NCBI GenBank assembly: GCA_027346925.1
Contig: DAIERH010000138.1
Coordinates: 1 to 6,305, forward strand
Source: Geobacter sp.
GTDB lineage: Bacteria; Desulfobacterota; Desulfuromonadia; Geobacterales; Pseudopelobacteraceae
Reading direction: 5' to 3'
DNA: 6,305 bases
The translations under genes and the position numbers were made by a program. Positions 1-5,564 of the stretch are shown one piece after another (positions within the stretch are counted from its first letter, which is position 1; each line of letters begins with the position of its first letter). The notes under the pieces were generated by a model, which was not told the origin of the DNA, made no database searches, and worked only from the letters and a program-made list of their open reading frames with translations.

Positions 1-2
1 GC

Positions 3-122
3 AAGCTCTCCATCGAGAGCCGCCGCGGCGAGGGAACGCGATTCACGCTGCGTCTACCTCTCACGGTGGCCATGCAGCCGGTGCTCCTGGTGCGCGTGGG
101 GCGGGAGGTGGTGGCCATCCCG
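3..122 (+). pseudogene. CheA-derived segment (end of HATPase domain plus first strand of the CheW-like domain)
   Basis: The first ~40 codons do not match any part of a Mo hydroxylase. They read KLSIESRRGEGTRFTLRLPL, the terminal box of a GHKL histidine kinase ATPase domain (G-x-G-T-x-F-x-L-x-L-P-L). Then follows LTVAMQPVLLVRVG with REVVAIP, which matches the CheA-specific link into the CheW-like P5 domain (LPLTLAI...LLVRVG-x-E-x-YAIP). Ordinary sensor kinases end near the LPL and lack this continuation. The match stops around 105-122, where IorB-like sequence takes over in the same frame. The rest of CheA (Hpt, dimerisation and most of the ATPase domain) would lie left of the window, and the rest of P5 is missing. 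I treat this as a gene remnant or an assembly junction. Confidence 0.75.
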
Positions 123-1520
123 GCCGGGGTGGCGGTGGTGGCCGACGATTTCTGGCAGGCCCTCAAGGGGCGCGAGGCGCTGGAGGTCGCCTGGGACGAG
201 GGGGAATGGGCACAACTGTCCACGCCGGCCATGCGCCGGGAGTACGCCAAACTGGCAACCATGCCGGGACGGGCGGCCCGTCACGATGGTGATGCCCCGG
301 CCGGGTTGGCCATGGCGACCCGCAAACTTGAAGCGGAATACGAGGTTCCCTACCTGGCCCACGCCACCATGGAGCCGCTCAACTGCTTCGTGGACCTGAA
401 GCCAGACAGTTGCCTGATCAGGACCGGTTCCCAGTTCCAGACCCTGGACCGCAACGCCGCCGCCCAGGAGGCCGGTCTCACTCCGGAACAGGTAACCTTC
501 GAGACCACCTTCCTGGGGGGCGGCTTCGGCCGGCGTGCCTGCCCCGGCCACGACTTCGTGCTGGAGGCGGTGCAGGTGGCCAAGGCGGTCAAAAAGCCGG
601 TCAAGGTGGTCCGCACCCGCGAGGACGACATGCGGGCCGGTTACTACCGCCCGATGTGGTACGACCGGATCAGCGCGGCCCTGGATGACAGCGATAAGCC
701 GCTGGCCTGGCGCCACACCATCGTCGGCCAGTCGATCATCGCCGGGACCCCATTTGAGAAGGCAATGATCAAGGACGGCATCGACGACACCTCGGTTGAG
801 GGGGCCGCCGACATTCCCTACGCCATCCCCAACCTGCTGGTGGAGCTGCACACGACCAAAAACGGCGTGCCGGTGCTCTGGTGGCGTTCGGTGGGGCATT
901 CCCACACCTCCTTTGTGGTGGAGAGCTTCCTGGACGAGTTGGCCCACCTCGCGGGCCTAGACCCCTACCAGTACCGCCACTCGCTCCTGGCCGAACAGCC
1001 CCGGCACCTGCGGGTCCTGGAGACCGCGGCCCGCAAGGCCGGCTGGGGCACGCCGCTTCCCAAGGGTGTCGGCCGAGGCATCGCCGTGCACTCATCATTC
1101 GGCAGCTTCGTTGCCCAGGTGGCCGAGGTGGCGCTGGACACCACGGGGGGCCCGAAGGTGCGGCGGGTGGTCTGCGCCGTGGACTGCGGCCGGATCGTCA
1201 ACCCGGACACCATCGCGGCCCAGATGGAGTCGGCCATCGTCTTCGGCCTCTCGGCGGCCCTGTACGGAGAGATCACCCTGAAGGAGGGCCGGGTGGAGCA
1301 GGGTAATTTCGACAGCTACCCGTTGGTGCGCATGGCGGCCGCACCGCAGATCGAGGTGCACATCGTCCCCAGCAACGAGCCGCCCGGCGGGGTGGGCGAG
1401 CCGGGGGTGCCCCCCATCGCCCCGGCCGTGGCCAACGCCCTGTTCGCCGCCACAGGCGCCCGTGTGCGCTCCCTGCCGCTGACGCCGGAGAAGATCAAGG
1501 CAGCGCTGGGCAAGACATGA
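3..1520 (+). CDS. Chimeric, 5'-partial reading frame: CheA-like fragment fused to the C-terminal two thirds of an IorB-type molybdopterin hydroxylase subunit
   Basis: The frame is open from the window edge to the TGA at 1518-1520, so it is partial at its 5' end; the ATG at 66 is internal. From about base 123 onward it reads as the large subunit of a two-subunit molybdenum hydroxylase (xanthine oxidase superfamily, isoquinoline 1-oxidoreductase beta type), which hydroxylates N-heterocycles or aldehydes with the Mo cofactor. Visible landmarks are GVAVVADDFWQALKGR near 126-173, the cofactor-binding GGGFGRR at 516-536, WWRSVGHSH near 880-905, and GEPGVPPIAPA near 1395-1427. The Glu of that last motif (codon 1398-1400) corresponds to the catalytic Glu of the family. 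About 465 codons are IorB-like against roughly 700-750 residues in full-length relatives, so the first third, including the hammerhead region, is missing. XdhC and a MobA/MocA-like gene follow, which fits a Mo hydroxylase operon. As read here the product is unlikely to be a working enzyme. Confidence 0.85.
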   Translation, partial: KLSIESRRGEGTRFTLRLPLTVAMQPVLLVRVGREVVAIPAGVAVVADDFWQALKGREALEVAWDEGEWAQLSTPAMRREYAKLATMPGRAARHDGDAPAGLAMATRKLEAEYEVPYLAHATMEPLNCFVDLKPDSCLIRTGSQFQTLDRNAAAQEAGLTPEQVTFETTFLGGGFGRRACPGHDFVLEAVQVAKAVKKPVKVVRTREDDMRAGYYRPMWYDRISAALDDSDKPLAWRHTIVGQSIIAGTPFEKAMIKDGIDDTSVEGAADIPYAIPNLLVELHTTKNGVPVLWWRSVGHSHTSFVVESFLDELAHLAGLDPYQYRHSLLAEQPRHLRVLETAARKAGWGTPLPKGVGRGIAVHSSFGSFVAQVAEVALDTTGGPKVRRVVCAVDCGRIVNPDTIAAQMESAIVFGLSAALYGEITLKEGRVEQGNFDSYPLVRMAAAPQIEVHIVPSNEPPGGVGEPGVPPIAPAVANALFAATGARVRSLPLTPEKIKAALGKT

Positions 1521-1535
1521 TGTAAATCCACACGC

Positions 1536-1540
1536 AAGGA
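1536..1540 (+). promoter_or_regulatory. Ribosome binding site of the XdhC-like gene
   Basis: AAGGA ends 6 nt before the ATG at 1547. It leaves no spacer for the in-frame TTG at 1541, so the ATG is the likely start. The site lies 15 nt after the stop of the preceding gene, which supports co-transcription. Confidence 0.6.
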
Positions 1541-1546
1541 TTGGAC

Positions 1547-2389
1547 ATGAAAGACCTGGAACTCTACGAAGAAATCATCCAGTTGACCCGGCTGGGGCAA
1601 CCGTTCGCAGTGGCGACCGTCACAGCCAACAGCGGTTCCTCCCCCCGCAAGGCCGGGGCCAAGATGCTGGTACGCCGACGGCACGACGCCGGCACCGTGG
1701 GAGGCGGCCGGATTGAGCTGGAAACGGTCCGTGCGGCGCTGGCGGCGCTGAACGGGGGGGAGCCGACCACGCTCCCCTTTGTGCTCACCGAGGAGCATGG
1801 CTTTGCCTGTGGCGGTGCCATGTCGGTGTACGTGGAACCCCACGTTAGCGTCCCGCACCTGGTGATGTTCGGGGCCGGCCATGTGGGGAAGGCAGTGGCT
1901 GGTCTGGCCAAGCGCTGTGGATTCCGGGTGACCGTGGTGGACGAACGGCCGGAATGTACGGGCAGGGAAGAACTCCCGTTTGCCGACGAGATCATCTGCT
2001 GCAGCGTGAAGGAAGCCTTTGGCCGGTTGCGCCTGGGCAACGGGAGCTACGTGGTGATCGCCACGCCGGGGCATGTGCACGACTTCGACGCCGTACGGGG
2101 CGCGCTGGGCACCCAGGCCGGCTTCATCGGCCTCCTGGGGAGCAGGCGCAAGCGGCAGGCCCTCTTGACCACCCTGACGGAGGATGGTTTTGCGCAGGAG
2201 CAACGGGATCGGGTCGTCACCCCGGTGGGGTTGGAGATTGGCGCCGAGACGCCGGAGGAAATCGCCGTCAGCATCATGGGCCAACTTGTCCGGGAGAGGA
2301 GGAACCATGAAGCCGCACGTGGCGGCGCTGTTGCTGGCGGCCGGGCAATCGCGCCGGATGGGGACATGCAAGCAACTGCTGCCCCTTGA
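1547..2389 (+). CDS. xdhC: XdhC/CoxI-family molybdenum hydroxylase maturation factor
   Basis: A 280-residue protein with the two domains of the XdhC/CoxI family. The N-terminal domain has GSSPRKAGAKMLV (near residues 28-40) and GTVGGGRIE; a C-terminal Rossmann domain has GAGHVG at residues 109-114 and the acidic end of strand 2 in VVDERPE (D132). Further along are VIATPGHVHD, GLLGSRRKR and the closing TPEEIAVSIMGQL. Family members bind Mo cofactor, assist its sulfuration and insert it into xanthine-dehydrogenase-type enzymes in the cytoplasm. It lies 26 bp after the IorB-like frame, which is the expected client. The usual family C-terminus would fall near residue 253. Here the frame continues 27 more residues (rich in Ala and Gly) across the start of the next gene, giving an 83-bp overlap, so the tail may be an unselected extension. 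ATG at 1547 is preferred over TTG at 1541 because of RBS spacing. Confidence 0.88.
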   Translation: MKDLELYEEIIQLTRLGQPFAVATVTANSGSSPRKAGAKMLVRRRHDAGTVGGGRIELETVRAALAALNGGEPTTLPFVLTEEHGFACGGAMSVYVEPHVSVPHLVMFGAGHVGKAVAGLAKRCGFRVTVVDERPECTGREELPFADEIICCSVKEAFGRLRLGNGSYVVIATPGHVHDFDAVRGALGTQAGFIGLLGSRRKRQALLTTLTEDGFAQEQRDRVVTPVGLEIGAETPEEIAVSIMGQLVRERRNHEAARGGAVAGGRAIAPDGDMQATAAP

Positions 2390-2948
2390 GGGCAAGACCG
2401 CCATTGCCCGCTGCTTGGGAACACTCCTGAGGGGGGGGATCAACGAGGTGGTCGTGGTGACAGGCCCTCAGGGAGATGCCGTAGCCGAGGCGGCAGGGGC
2501 TTATCCGGTCATCGTGGCGCGCACCGCCGACCTGGACGGCGATATGGCCGCCTCGGTCCGCGCCGGGCGCGACGCCCTCCCACGAGGCGCCAGCGGCGTC
2601 GTGATAGCCCTGTGCGATCACCCCCTGGTTGCCCCAGAGACCGTGGCGCTGCTTGCCGCACGCCATGGCGAACAGATGGGCCGAATCATCATCCCGGTGC
2701 ACGACGGGGGAAAAGGGCATCCCACCCTCTTCCCCCGCGCTCTGCTCGATGAACTGAAAGACACCCTCACCCTGCGGGACCTGGTGCGAAGCAACCCCGA
2801 CCGGTTGCATCTGCTGGAGGTTGACGATCCGGGGGTGCTGCTCGACATGGATACGCCGGAAGAGTACCGTCGGAATGTTGCCCTCTGCCGGGCAAGGATT
2901 CTTAGTGAATCTGCTCCACCAGGTAGTTTTGGGGTCCCATCTGCTTGA
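2307..2948 (+). CDS. MobA/MocA-like nucleotidyltransferase (molybdenum cofactor dinucleotide synthesis)
   Basis: A 213-residue NTP-transferase-fold protein. The signature LAAGQSRRMG is at residues 10-19 with the nucleotide-contacting Lys at K22 (CKQLLP). Then come GDMAASVRAG near 78-87, the metal-binding ALCDHP with D104, KGHPTLFPR at 136-144, and LLDMDTPEEY at 178-187, all typical of the MobA-like/MocA group. MocA attaches CMP to Mo-molybdopterin for xanthine-dehydrogenase-family enzymes, which suits the IorB and XdhC neighbours. CTP versus GTP specificity cannot be read securely here, so no symbol is given. The start is ATG 2307, preceded by AGGAGG at 2297-2302 with a 4-nt spacer. It lies inside the 3' end of the XdhC gene in another frame, suggesting translational coupling. 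The last ~16 residues after CRAR extend beyond the usual family end and overlap the convergent bacterioferritin gene. An 8-G run (2431-2438) lies inside the gene. Confidence 0.85.
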   Translation: MKPHVAALLLAAGQSRRMGTCKQLLPLEGKTAIARCLGTLLRGGINEVVVVTGPQGDAVAEAAGAYPVIVARTADLDGDMAASVRAGRDALPRGASGVVIALCDHPLVAPETVALLAARHGEQMGRIIIPVHDGGKGHPTLFPRALLDELKDTLTLRDLVRSNPDRLHLLEVDDPGVLLDMDTPEEYRRNVALCRARILSESAPPGSFGVPSA

Positions 2949-3369
2949 TCTGATCCAACTGGGCCTCAAGCTCGTCGATGTGCATCTCTTCCTCTCTGAG
3001 GATCGCCTCCAGCAGTTCGCGAGTGCCGTTGTCACCCACGTCCACCGTCAGCCTGATACTCTCGTTGTACCCCTTGATGGCCGCCTCCTCGGCGCTCCAG
3101 TCGTTGGAGTGCATCTTGGGCACCTCAGGCCCGATGTGCACCTTGTTGAGGTTGCTCACGATGGGGCGGCCCTCCAGGAACAGGATGCGGGCGATCAACT
3201 TCTCGGCGTGTTTCATCTCGTCGATGGCCCGCTTCTCGATCATCTTGTGCAGCCGTTCGTAGCCCCAGTTGTCGCACATCTCCGAGTGGACCATGTACTG
3301 GTTGATGGCGGTCAACTCCTCGGCCAGGCGCAGGTTGAGGTGCTCGATGACGCTCTCGTTGCCTTTCAT
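2902..3369 (-). CDS. bfr: Bacterioferritin (haem-binding iron-storage ferritin)
   Basis: A 155-residue four-helix ferritin of the bacterioferritin class, which forms a cytoplasmic 24-mer that oxidises Fe(II) and stores the mineral. All dinuclear ferroxidase ligands fall at the same numbers as in E. coli Bfr: E18, E51, H54, E94, E127 and H130. M52, in EMKHA, is the axial haem ligand, so this is a true haem bacterioferritin rather than a plain ferritin or Dps. Length is normal for the family. The start ATG (3367-3369) is preceded by a strong AAGGAGG with 7-nt spacing. The coding sequence is intact, but an IS element begins 24 bp upstream of the start, so its native promoter is displaced. Its 3' end overlaps the convergent nucleotidyltransferase by 47 bp, leaving no room for a terminator between them. 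Confidence 0.97.
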   Translation of the reverse strand: MKGNESVIEHLNLRLAEELTAINQYMVHSEMCDNWGYERLHKMIEKRAIDEMKHAEKLIARILFLEGRPIVSNLNKVHIGPEVPKMHSNDWSAEEAAIKGYNESIRLTVDVGDNGTRELLEAILREEEMHIDELEAQLDQIKQMGPQNYLVEQIH

Positions 3370-3376
3370 GCTGAAA

Positions 3377-3383
3377 CCTCCTT
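3377..3383 (-). promoter_or_regulatory. bfr: Ribosome binding site of bacterioferritin
   Basis: Read on the minus strand, AAGGAGG lies 7 nt before the ATG. It is kept intact: the duplicated IS target begins only 3 nt farther upstream (3387), so the insertion spared translation signals but cut off what lay above them. Confidence 0.8.
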
Positions 3384-3386
3384 CTT

Positions 3387-3392
3387 TAAATA
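3387..3392. repeat. Target-site duplication, left copy (TAAATA)
   Basis: TAAATA directly abuts the left inverted repeat and recurs at 4877-4882 directly after the right one. Because TA is its own reverse complement, the boundary is ambiguous. It could be a 6-bp duplication with 17-bp repeats, a 4-bp duplication (AAAT) with 18-bp repeats, or a shorter one. Confidence 0.7.
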
Positions 3393-3409
3393 GTCGTCCC
3401 TGAAAAAGT
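3393..3409 (+). repeat. Left terminal inverted repeat of the IS
   Basis: GTCGTCCCTGAAAAAGT matches the reverse complement of 4860-4876 at all 17 positions. Including the adjoining TA gives 19 matching positions, but that TA can equally belong to the target duplication. Confidence 0.92.
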
Positions 3410-3449
3410 TTAACCAGTTGTTATTGCATGTGTTATTTGTTGTTTCTGT

Positions 3450-4847
3450 ATGATAAAATTGCCGAAAATTGAACTTACACCTTCATTTTCCGGTGATTTC
3501 ATGCAACCCAAATCGGGTAGTTCCGACCAAGGTGATCTGTTCCGTTCCCGCCTGGACCAGATCCTGAGCCGCCACCATTCGCTGTACCGTTTGGCGGATG
3601 CCATTGACTGGTCGTTCTTTGAAAGAGAGTTTGGTTCCCTCTATGCCGAGAATTTCGGCCGTCCCGGTTTGCCGATCCGTCTGCTGGTTGGCCTGCACTA
3701 CCTCAAGTATGCCTACAACGTCAGCGACGAAGGCGTTGTCGATCAATTCCTTGAGAACCCCTACTGGCAGTATTTTTGCGGCTTCGAGTACTTCCAGCAT
3801 GAGTTTCCGCTCGATCCGACCACCTTGGTCAAGTGGAGAAAACGCATCGGCTCCAAGGGGATGGAAAAGCTTCTCCAAGGCACCATCGAAACAGCCAAAC
3901 GTAACGGCCACGTGACCGAGAAGCACCTGGAGCGGGTCAACGTTGATACCACGGTGCAGGAGAAGGCCATCGCCTATCCGACCGACTCCCGGCTCTATCA
4001 CAAGGCCAGAAGAATTCTGGTCCGGCTGGCAAAGAGAGCTGGGCTCGATCTTCGCCAAACCTACGAGCGTTTAGGCAAACGCGCCTTCATCATGCAGGGT
4101 CGCTACAGCCATGCCCGGCAGATGAACCGAGCCAAACGGGAGCAGAAACGTCTCAAGGTCTTCCTTGGCCGGGTTGTCCGGGATATCAGGCGCAAATGTT
4201 CTGCTCCCGATGGTTTGCTTGCCGCCATGCTGGAACGATCGGAACGTATCCTCCGGCAGCACCGCAACGACAAGAACAAATTGTACAGCCTCCAGGCCCC
4301 GGAAGTTGAGTGCATCGCCAAAGGCAAGGCTCACAAGAAGTACGAGTTCGGTTGCAAGGTATCGCTGGTCAGCACTTCAAGGGGAAACTGGATCATCGGT
4401 GCCCAAGCTGTGCACGGCAACCCATATGACGGCCACACTCTTAAGGAATCACTCAAACAGGCACACGCCATAAGTGGTTGGCAACCGGAGCACGCCTACT
4501 GTGACAAGGGCTACAAAGGAGTTCCGAAGGTCCTCGGCCAAACCGAAGTCCATCTGGCCAACAAGAAGAAGACGAGCATGAAACCCAGTGAGTGGCACTG
4601 GTACAAACGCCGTAGCGCCATCGAGCCAGTCATCGGCCACGTGAAGTCAGGCCACCGGATGGACCGCAACTATCTCAAGGGCGAAGAAGGCGATAAAATC
4701 AACGCTATCCTGGCCGGATGCGGTTTCAACATCAGGAAGCTTCTCAGAGCGATTATTTTGTGGCTTTTCAAAGAGCTGTTCAGGCAACTTGCAGATCCTC
4801 TGATAAGCCTGACTCGACTGTGGGAACCAAAGTTTCAGCCCGTCTGA
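3450..4847 (+). CDS. IS5-family DDE transposase
   Basis: A 465-residue transposase that cuts and joins the IS ends. The N-terminal domain (about residues 18-140) has RLADAIDWSFFEREFG, GLPIRLLVGLHYLKYA and NPYWQYFCGFEYFQHE, the usual IS5-type N-terminal block. The catalytic triad can be placed: D166 in NVDTTVQ, D352 in YCDKGYKG and E392 in RRSAIEPVIGH, followed by RMDRNYLKG and the NAILAGCGFN block near the C-terminus. The frame is unbroken, so the enzyme may be active. The start is uncertain: neither ATG 3450 nor the in-frame ATG 3501 (beginning MQPKSG, where the recalled family homology starts) has a clear Shine-Dalgarno. A TATGAT hexamer at 3449-3454 could be a -10 box, which would favour 3501. 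The stop codon lies inside a small terminator-like hairpin. Confidence 0.93.
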   Translation: MIKLPKIELTPSFSGDFMQPKSGSSDQGDLFRSRLDQILSRHHSLYRLADAIDWSFFEREFGSLYAENFGRPGLPIRLLVGLHYLKYAYNVSDEGVVDQFLENPYWQYFCGFEYFQHEFPLDPTTLVKWRKRIGSKGMEKLLQGTIETAKRNGHVTEKHLERVNVDTTVQEKAIAYPTDSRLYHKARRILVRLAKRAGLDLRQTYERLGKRAFIMQGRYSHARQMNRAKREQKRLKVFLGRVVRDIRRKCSAPDGLLAAMLERSERILRQHRNDKNKLYSLQAPEVECIAKGKAHKKYEFGCKVSLVSTSRGNWIIGAQAVHGNPYDGHTLKESLKQAHAISGWQPEHAYCDKGYKGVPKVLGQTEVHLANKKKTSMKPSEWHWYKRRSAIEPVIGHVKSGHRMDRNYLKGEEGDKINAILAGCGFNIRKLLRAIILWLFKELFRQLADPLISLTRLWEPKFQPV

Positions 4848-4866
4848 AGTCAAATTCAGACTTTTT
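4842..4866 (+). terminator. Terminator-like hairpin at the end of the transposase gene
   Basis: A 7-bp perfect stem (GTCTGAA 4842-4848 with TTCAGAC 4855-4861) around a 6-nt loop is followed directly by five T residues (4862-4866). The left arm contains the transposase stop codon, and the right arm plus T tract run into the right inverted repeat. The stem is short and only moderately GC rich, so efficiency may be modest. Confidence 0.5.
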
Positions 4867-4876
4867 CAGGGACGAC
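4860..4876 (-). repeat. Right terminal inverted repeat of the IS
   Basis: ACTTTTTCAGGGACGAC is the exact reverse complement of 3393-3409 and marks the right end of the element. Confidence 0.92.
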
Positions 4877-4882
4877 TAAATA
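4877..4882. repeat. Target-site duplication, right copy (TAAATA)
   Basis: Second copy of the TAAATA that abuts the left end at 3387-3392. Removing the IS and one copy would join the bacterioferritin leader directly to the sequence downstream of the deformylase. Confidence 0.7.
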
Positions 4883-4900
4883 CGTAGGATGCCTCCCGCC

Positions 4901-4954
4901 ACAAACAAAAACAGGAGCGGAAGATGCTTCTAATTGAAGCAGACTTCCGGCTCC
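4901..4954 (-). terminator. Rho-independent terminator downstream of the deformylase gene
   Basis: Long imperfect hairpin: arms GGAGC-GGAAG (4914-4923) and TGCTTC (4925-4930) pair with GAAGCA (4936-4941), CTTCC (4944-4948) and GCTCC (4950-4954). There is a 5-nt TAATT loop, a small internal loop and one bulge. Read on the minus strand it is followed by TGTTTTTGTTTGT, a T-rich tail. There is no T tract on the plus-strand side, so it acts in the minus direction. It lies 52 bp after the deformylase stop and would end the VIT-deformylase transcript. A weak alternative promoter (TTGACG at 4955-4960 with a poor -10) overlaps its upstream edge on the minus strand. Confidence 0.75.
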
Positions 4955-5006
4955 CGTCAAGCAAGGGGAGACAATCTATTTGGGGATGACCCGAAAAAGA
5001 AGGTGT

Positions 5007-5537
5007 TTACCCCGCGGACACCATTCGAAGATACTCCCGTTCGCTGACCAGTTCGCGGTTGTTCTCCACCCGGTCGAGGAATACCAGCCCGCTGATATGG
5101 TCGTATTCGTGCTGAAAGATACGCGCGATGAAGCCGGCCAGCTCTTCTTCACGCGGATCACCGTGGCGGGTCAGGTAGCGCACGCCGATGCGGCTGCTGC
5201 GCGGCACTGGCCCCCGAATGCCGGGAACGCTCAGGCACCCCTCCCAGGCTTTTTCGGTCTCCTCCGACTGCCAGAGCAGTTCCGGGTTGAGCATGGGGAT
5301 CGGCTCCATGGACGGGGCCAGGGGATAGCGGGGATTGGGACGGGATGCGACGATGAACAGTCTCAGCGGTTCGTACACCTGGGTGGCGGCGATGCCGACG
5401 CCGCCGGCCTCGATCATCGTGGCCAGCATGTCGTCTATCAGGGCCTGGATGGCCGGCTCGGCCGGGTCTTGGATGGTACCGGTCGCGCCGCGGAGGACCG
5501 GATGGCCCAAGTGGGCTATGTGGCGCAGGATGGGCAT
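5007..5537 (-). CDS. def: Peptide deformylase
   Basis: A 176-residue metal-dependent deformylase that removes the formyl group from the N-terminal Met of new proteins at the ribosome. All three family motifs are present: GVGIAATQ (residues 46-53), EGCLSVPG (99-106, metal ligand C101) and QHEYDH (142-147, ligands H143 and H147, catalytic E144). The N-terminus, with HPVLR at 12-16, is standard. The family normally uses Fe(II) at this site. The start ATG is preceded by AGGAG with a 6-nt spacer. The gene begins 27 bp after the VIT transporter stop on the same strand, so the two are probably one transcript, which then ends at the hairpin 52 bp downstream. Nothing shows whether this is the main deformylase or a second copy; housekeeping def often sits beside fmt, which is not seen here. 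Confidence 0.96.
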   Translation of the reverse strand: MPILRHIAHLGHPVLRGATGTIQDPAEPAIQALIDDMLATMIEAGGVGIAATQVYEPLRLFIVASRPNPRYPLAPSMEPIPMLNPELLWQSEETEKAWEGCLSVPGIRGPVPRSSRIGVRYLTRHGDPREEELAGFIARIFQHEYDHISGLVFLDRVENNRELVSEREYLRMVSAG

Positions 5538-5564
5538 GTGGTGCTCCTATTGTTCGATTATATA

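Larger units (their letters stand above)
3393..4876 (+). mobile_element. Complete IS5-family-like insertion sequence (IS1478-type transposase), about 1484 bp
   Basis: The element is bounded by 17-bp perfect inverted repeats beginning GTCGTCCCTGAAAAAGT, flanked by a direct repeat TAAATA, and carries one intact DDE transposase gene. Length and single-gene layout are normal for IS5-family members with ~460-aa transposases. Base composition is visibly less G+C rich than the flanking genes, and the noncoding ends are strongly A+T rich. Perfect ends, an intact reading frame and matching target duplication indicate a simple and probably recent insertion. Assignment to the IS1478-like group rests on recalled similarity of the transposase N-terminus (MQPKSGSSDQGDLFR) and centre, not on a search. 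Confidence 0.9.

Noticed and set aside
66..68. ATG at 66 as the true start of the first gene
   Set aside because: The frame is open upstream to the window edge, the preceding codons continue the CheA motif without break, and no ribosome binding site precedes the ATG.
1541..1543. TTG start for the XdhC-like gene
   Set aside because: It directly abuts the AAGGA with no spacer; the ATG six bases later has proper spacing.
54..2443. Long minus-strand open frames (54-947 and 1316-2443) opposite the IorB, XdhC and nucleotidyltransferase genes
   Set aside because: No recognisable motifs and His/Gly/Pro-rich composition typical of antisense frames in high-G+C genes; the plus-strand genes carry clear family signatures.
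2274..3035. Minus-strand open frame spanning the nucleotidyltransferase and the bfr 3' end
   Set aside because: It runs across two well-supported genes in a different frame and has no motif of its own.
2821..3393. Plus-strand open frame opposite bacterioferritin
   Set aside because: Val/Leu/His-rich shadow; the minus-strand bacterioferritin has all ferroxidase ligands in place.
4914..4954. Hairpin read as an operator or small RNA gene
   Set aside because: Its position 52 bp after the deformylase stop and the T-rich tail on the minus strand fit an ordinary intrinsic terminator better.
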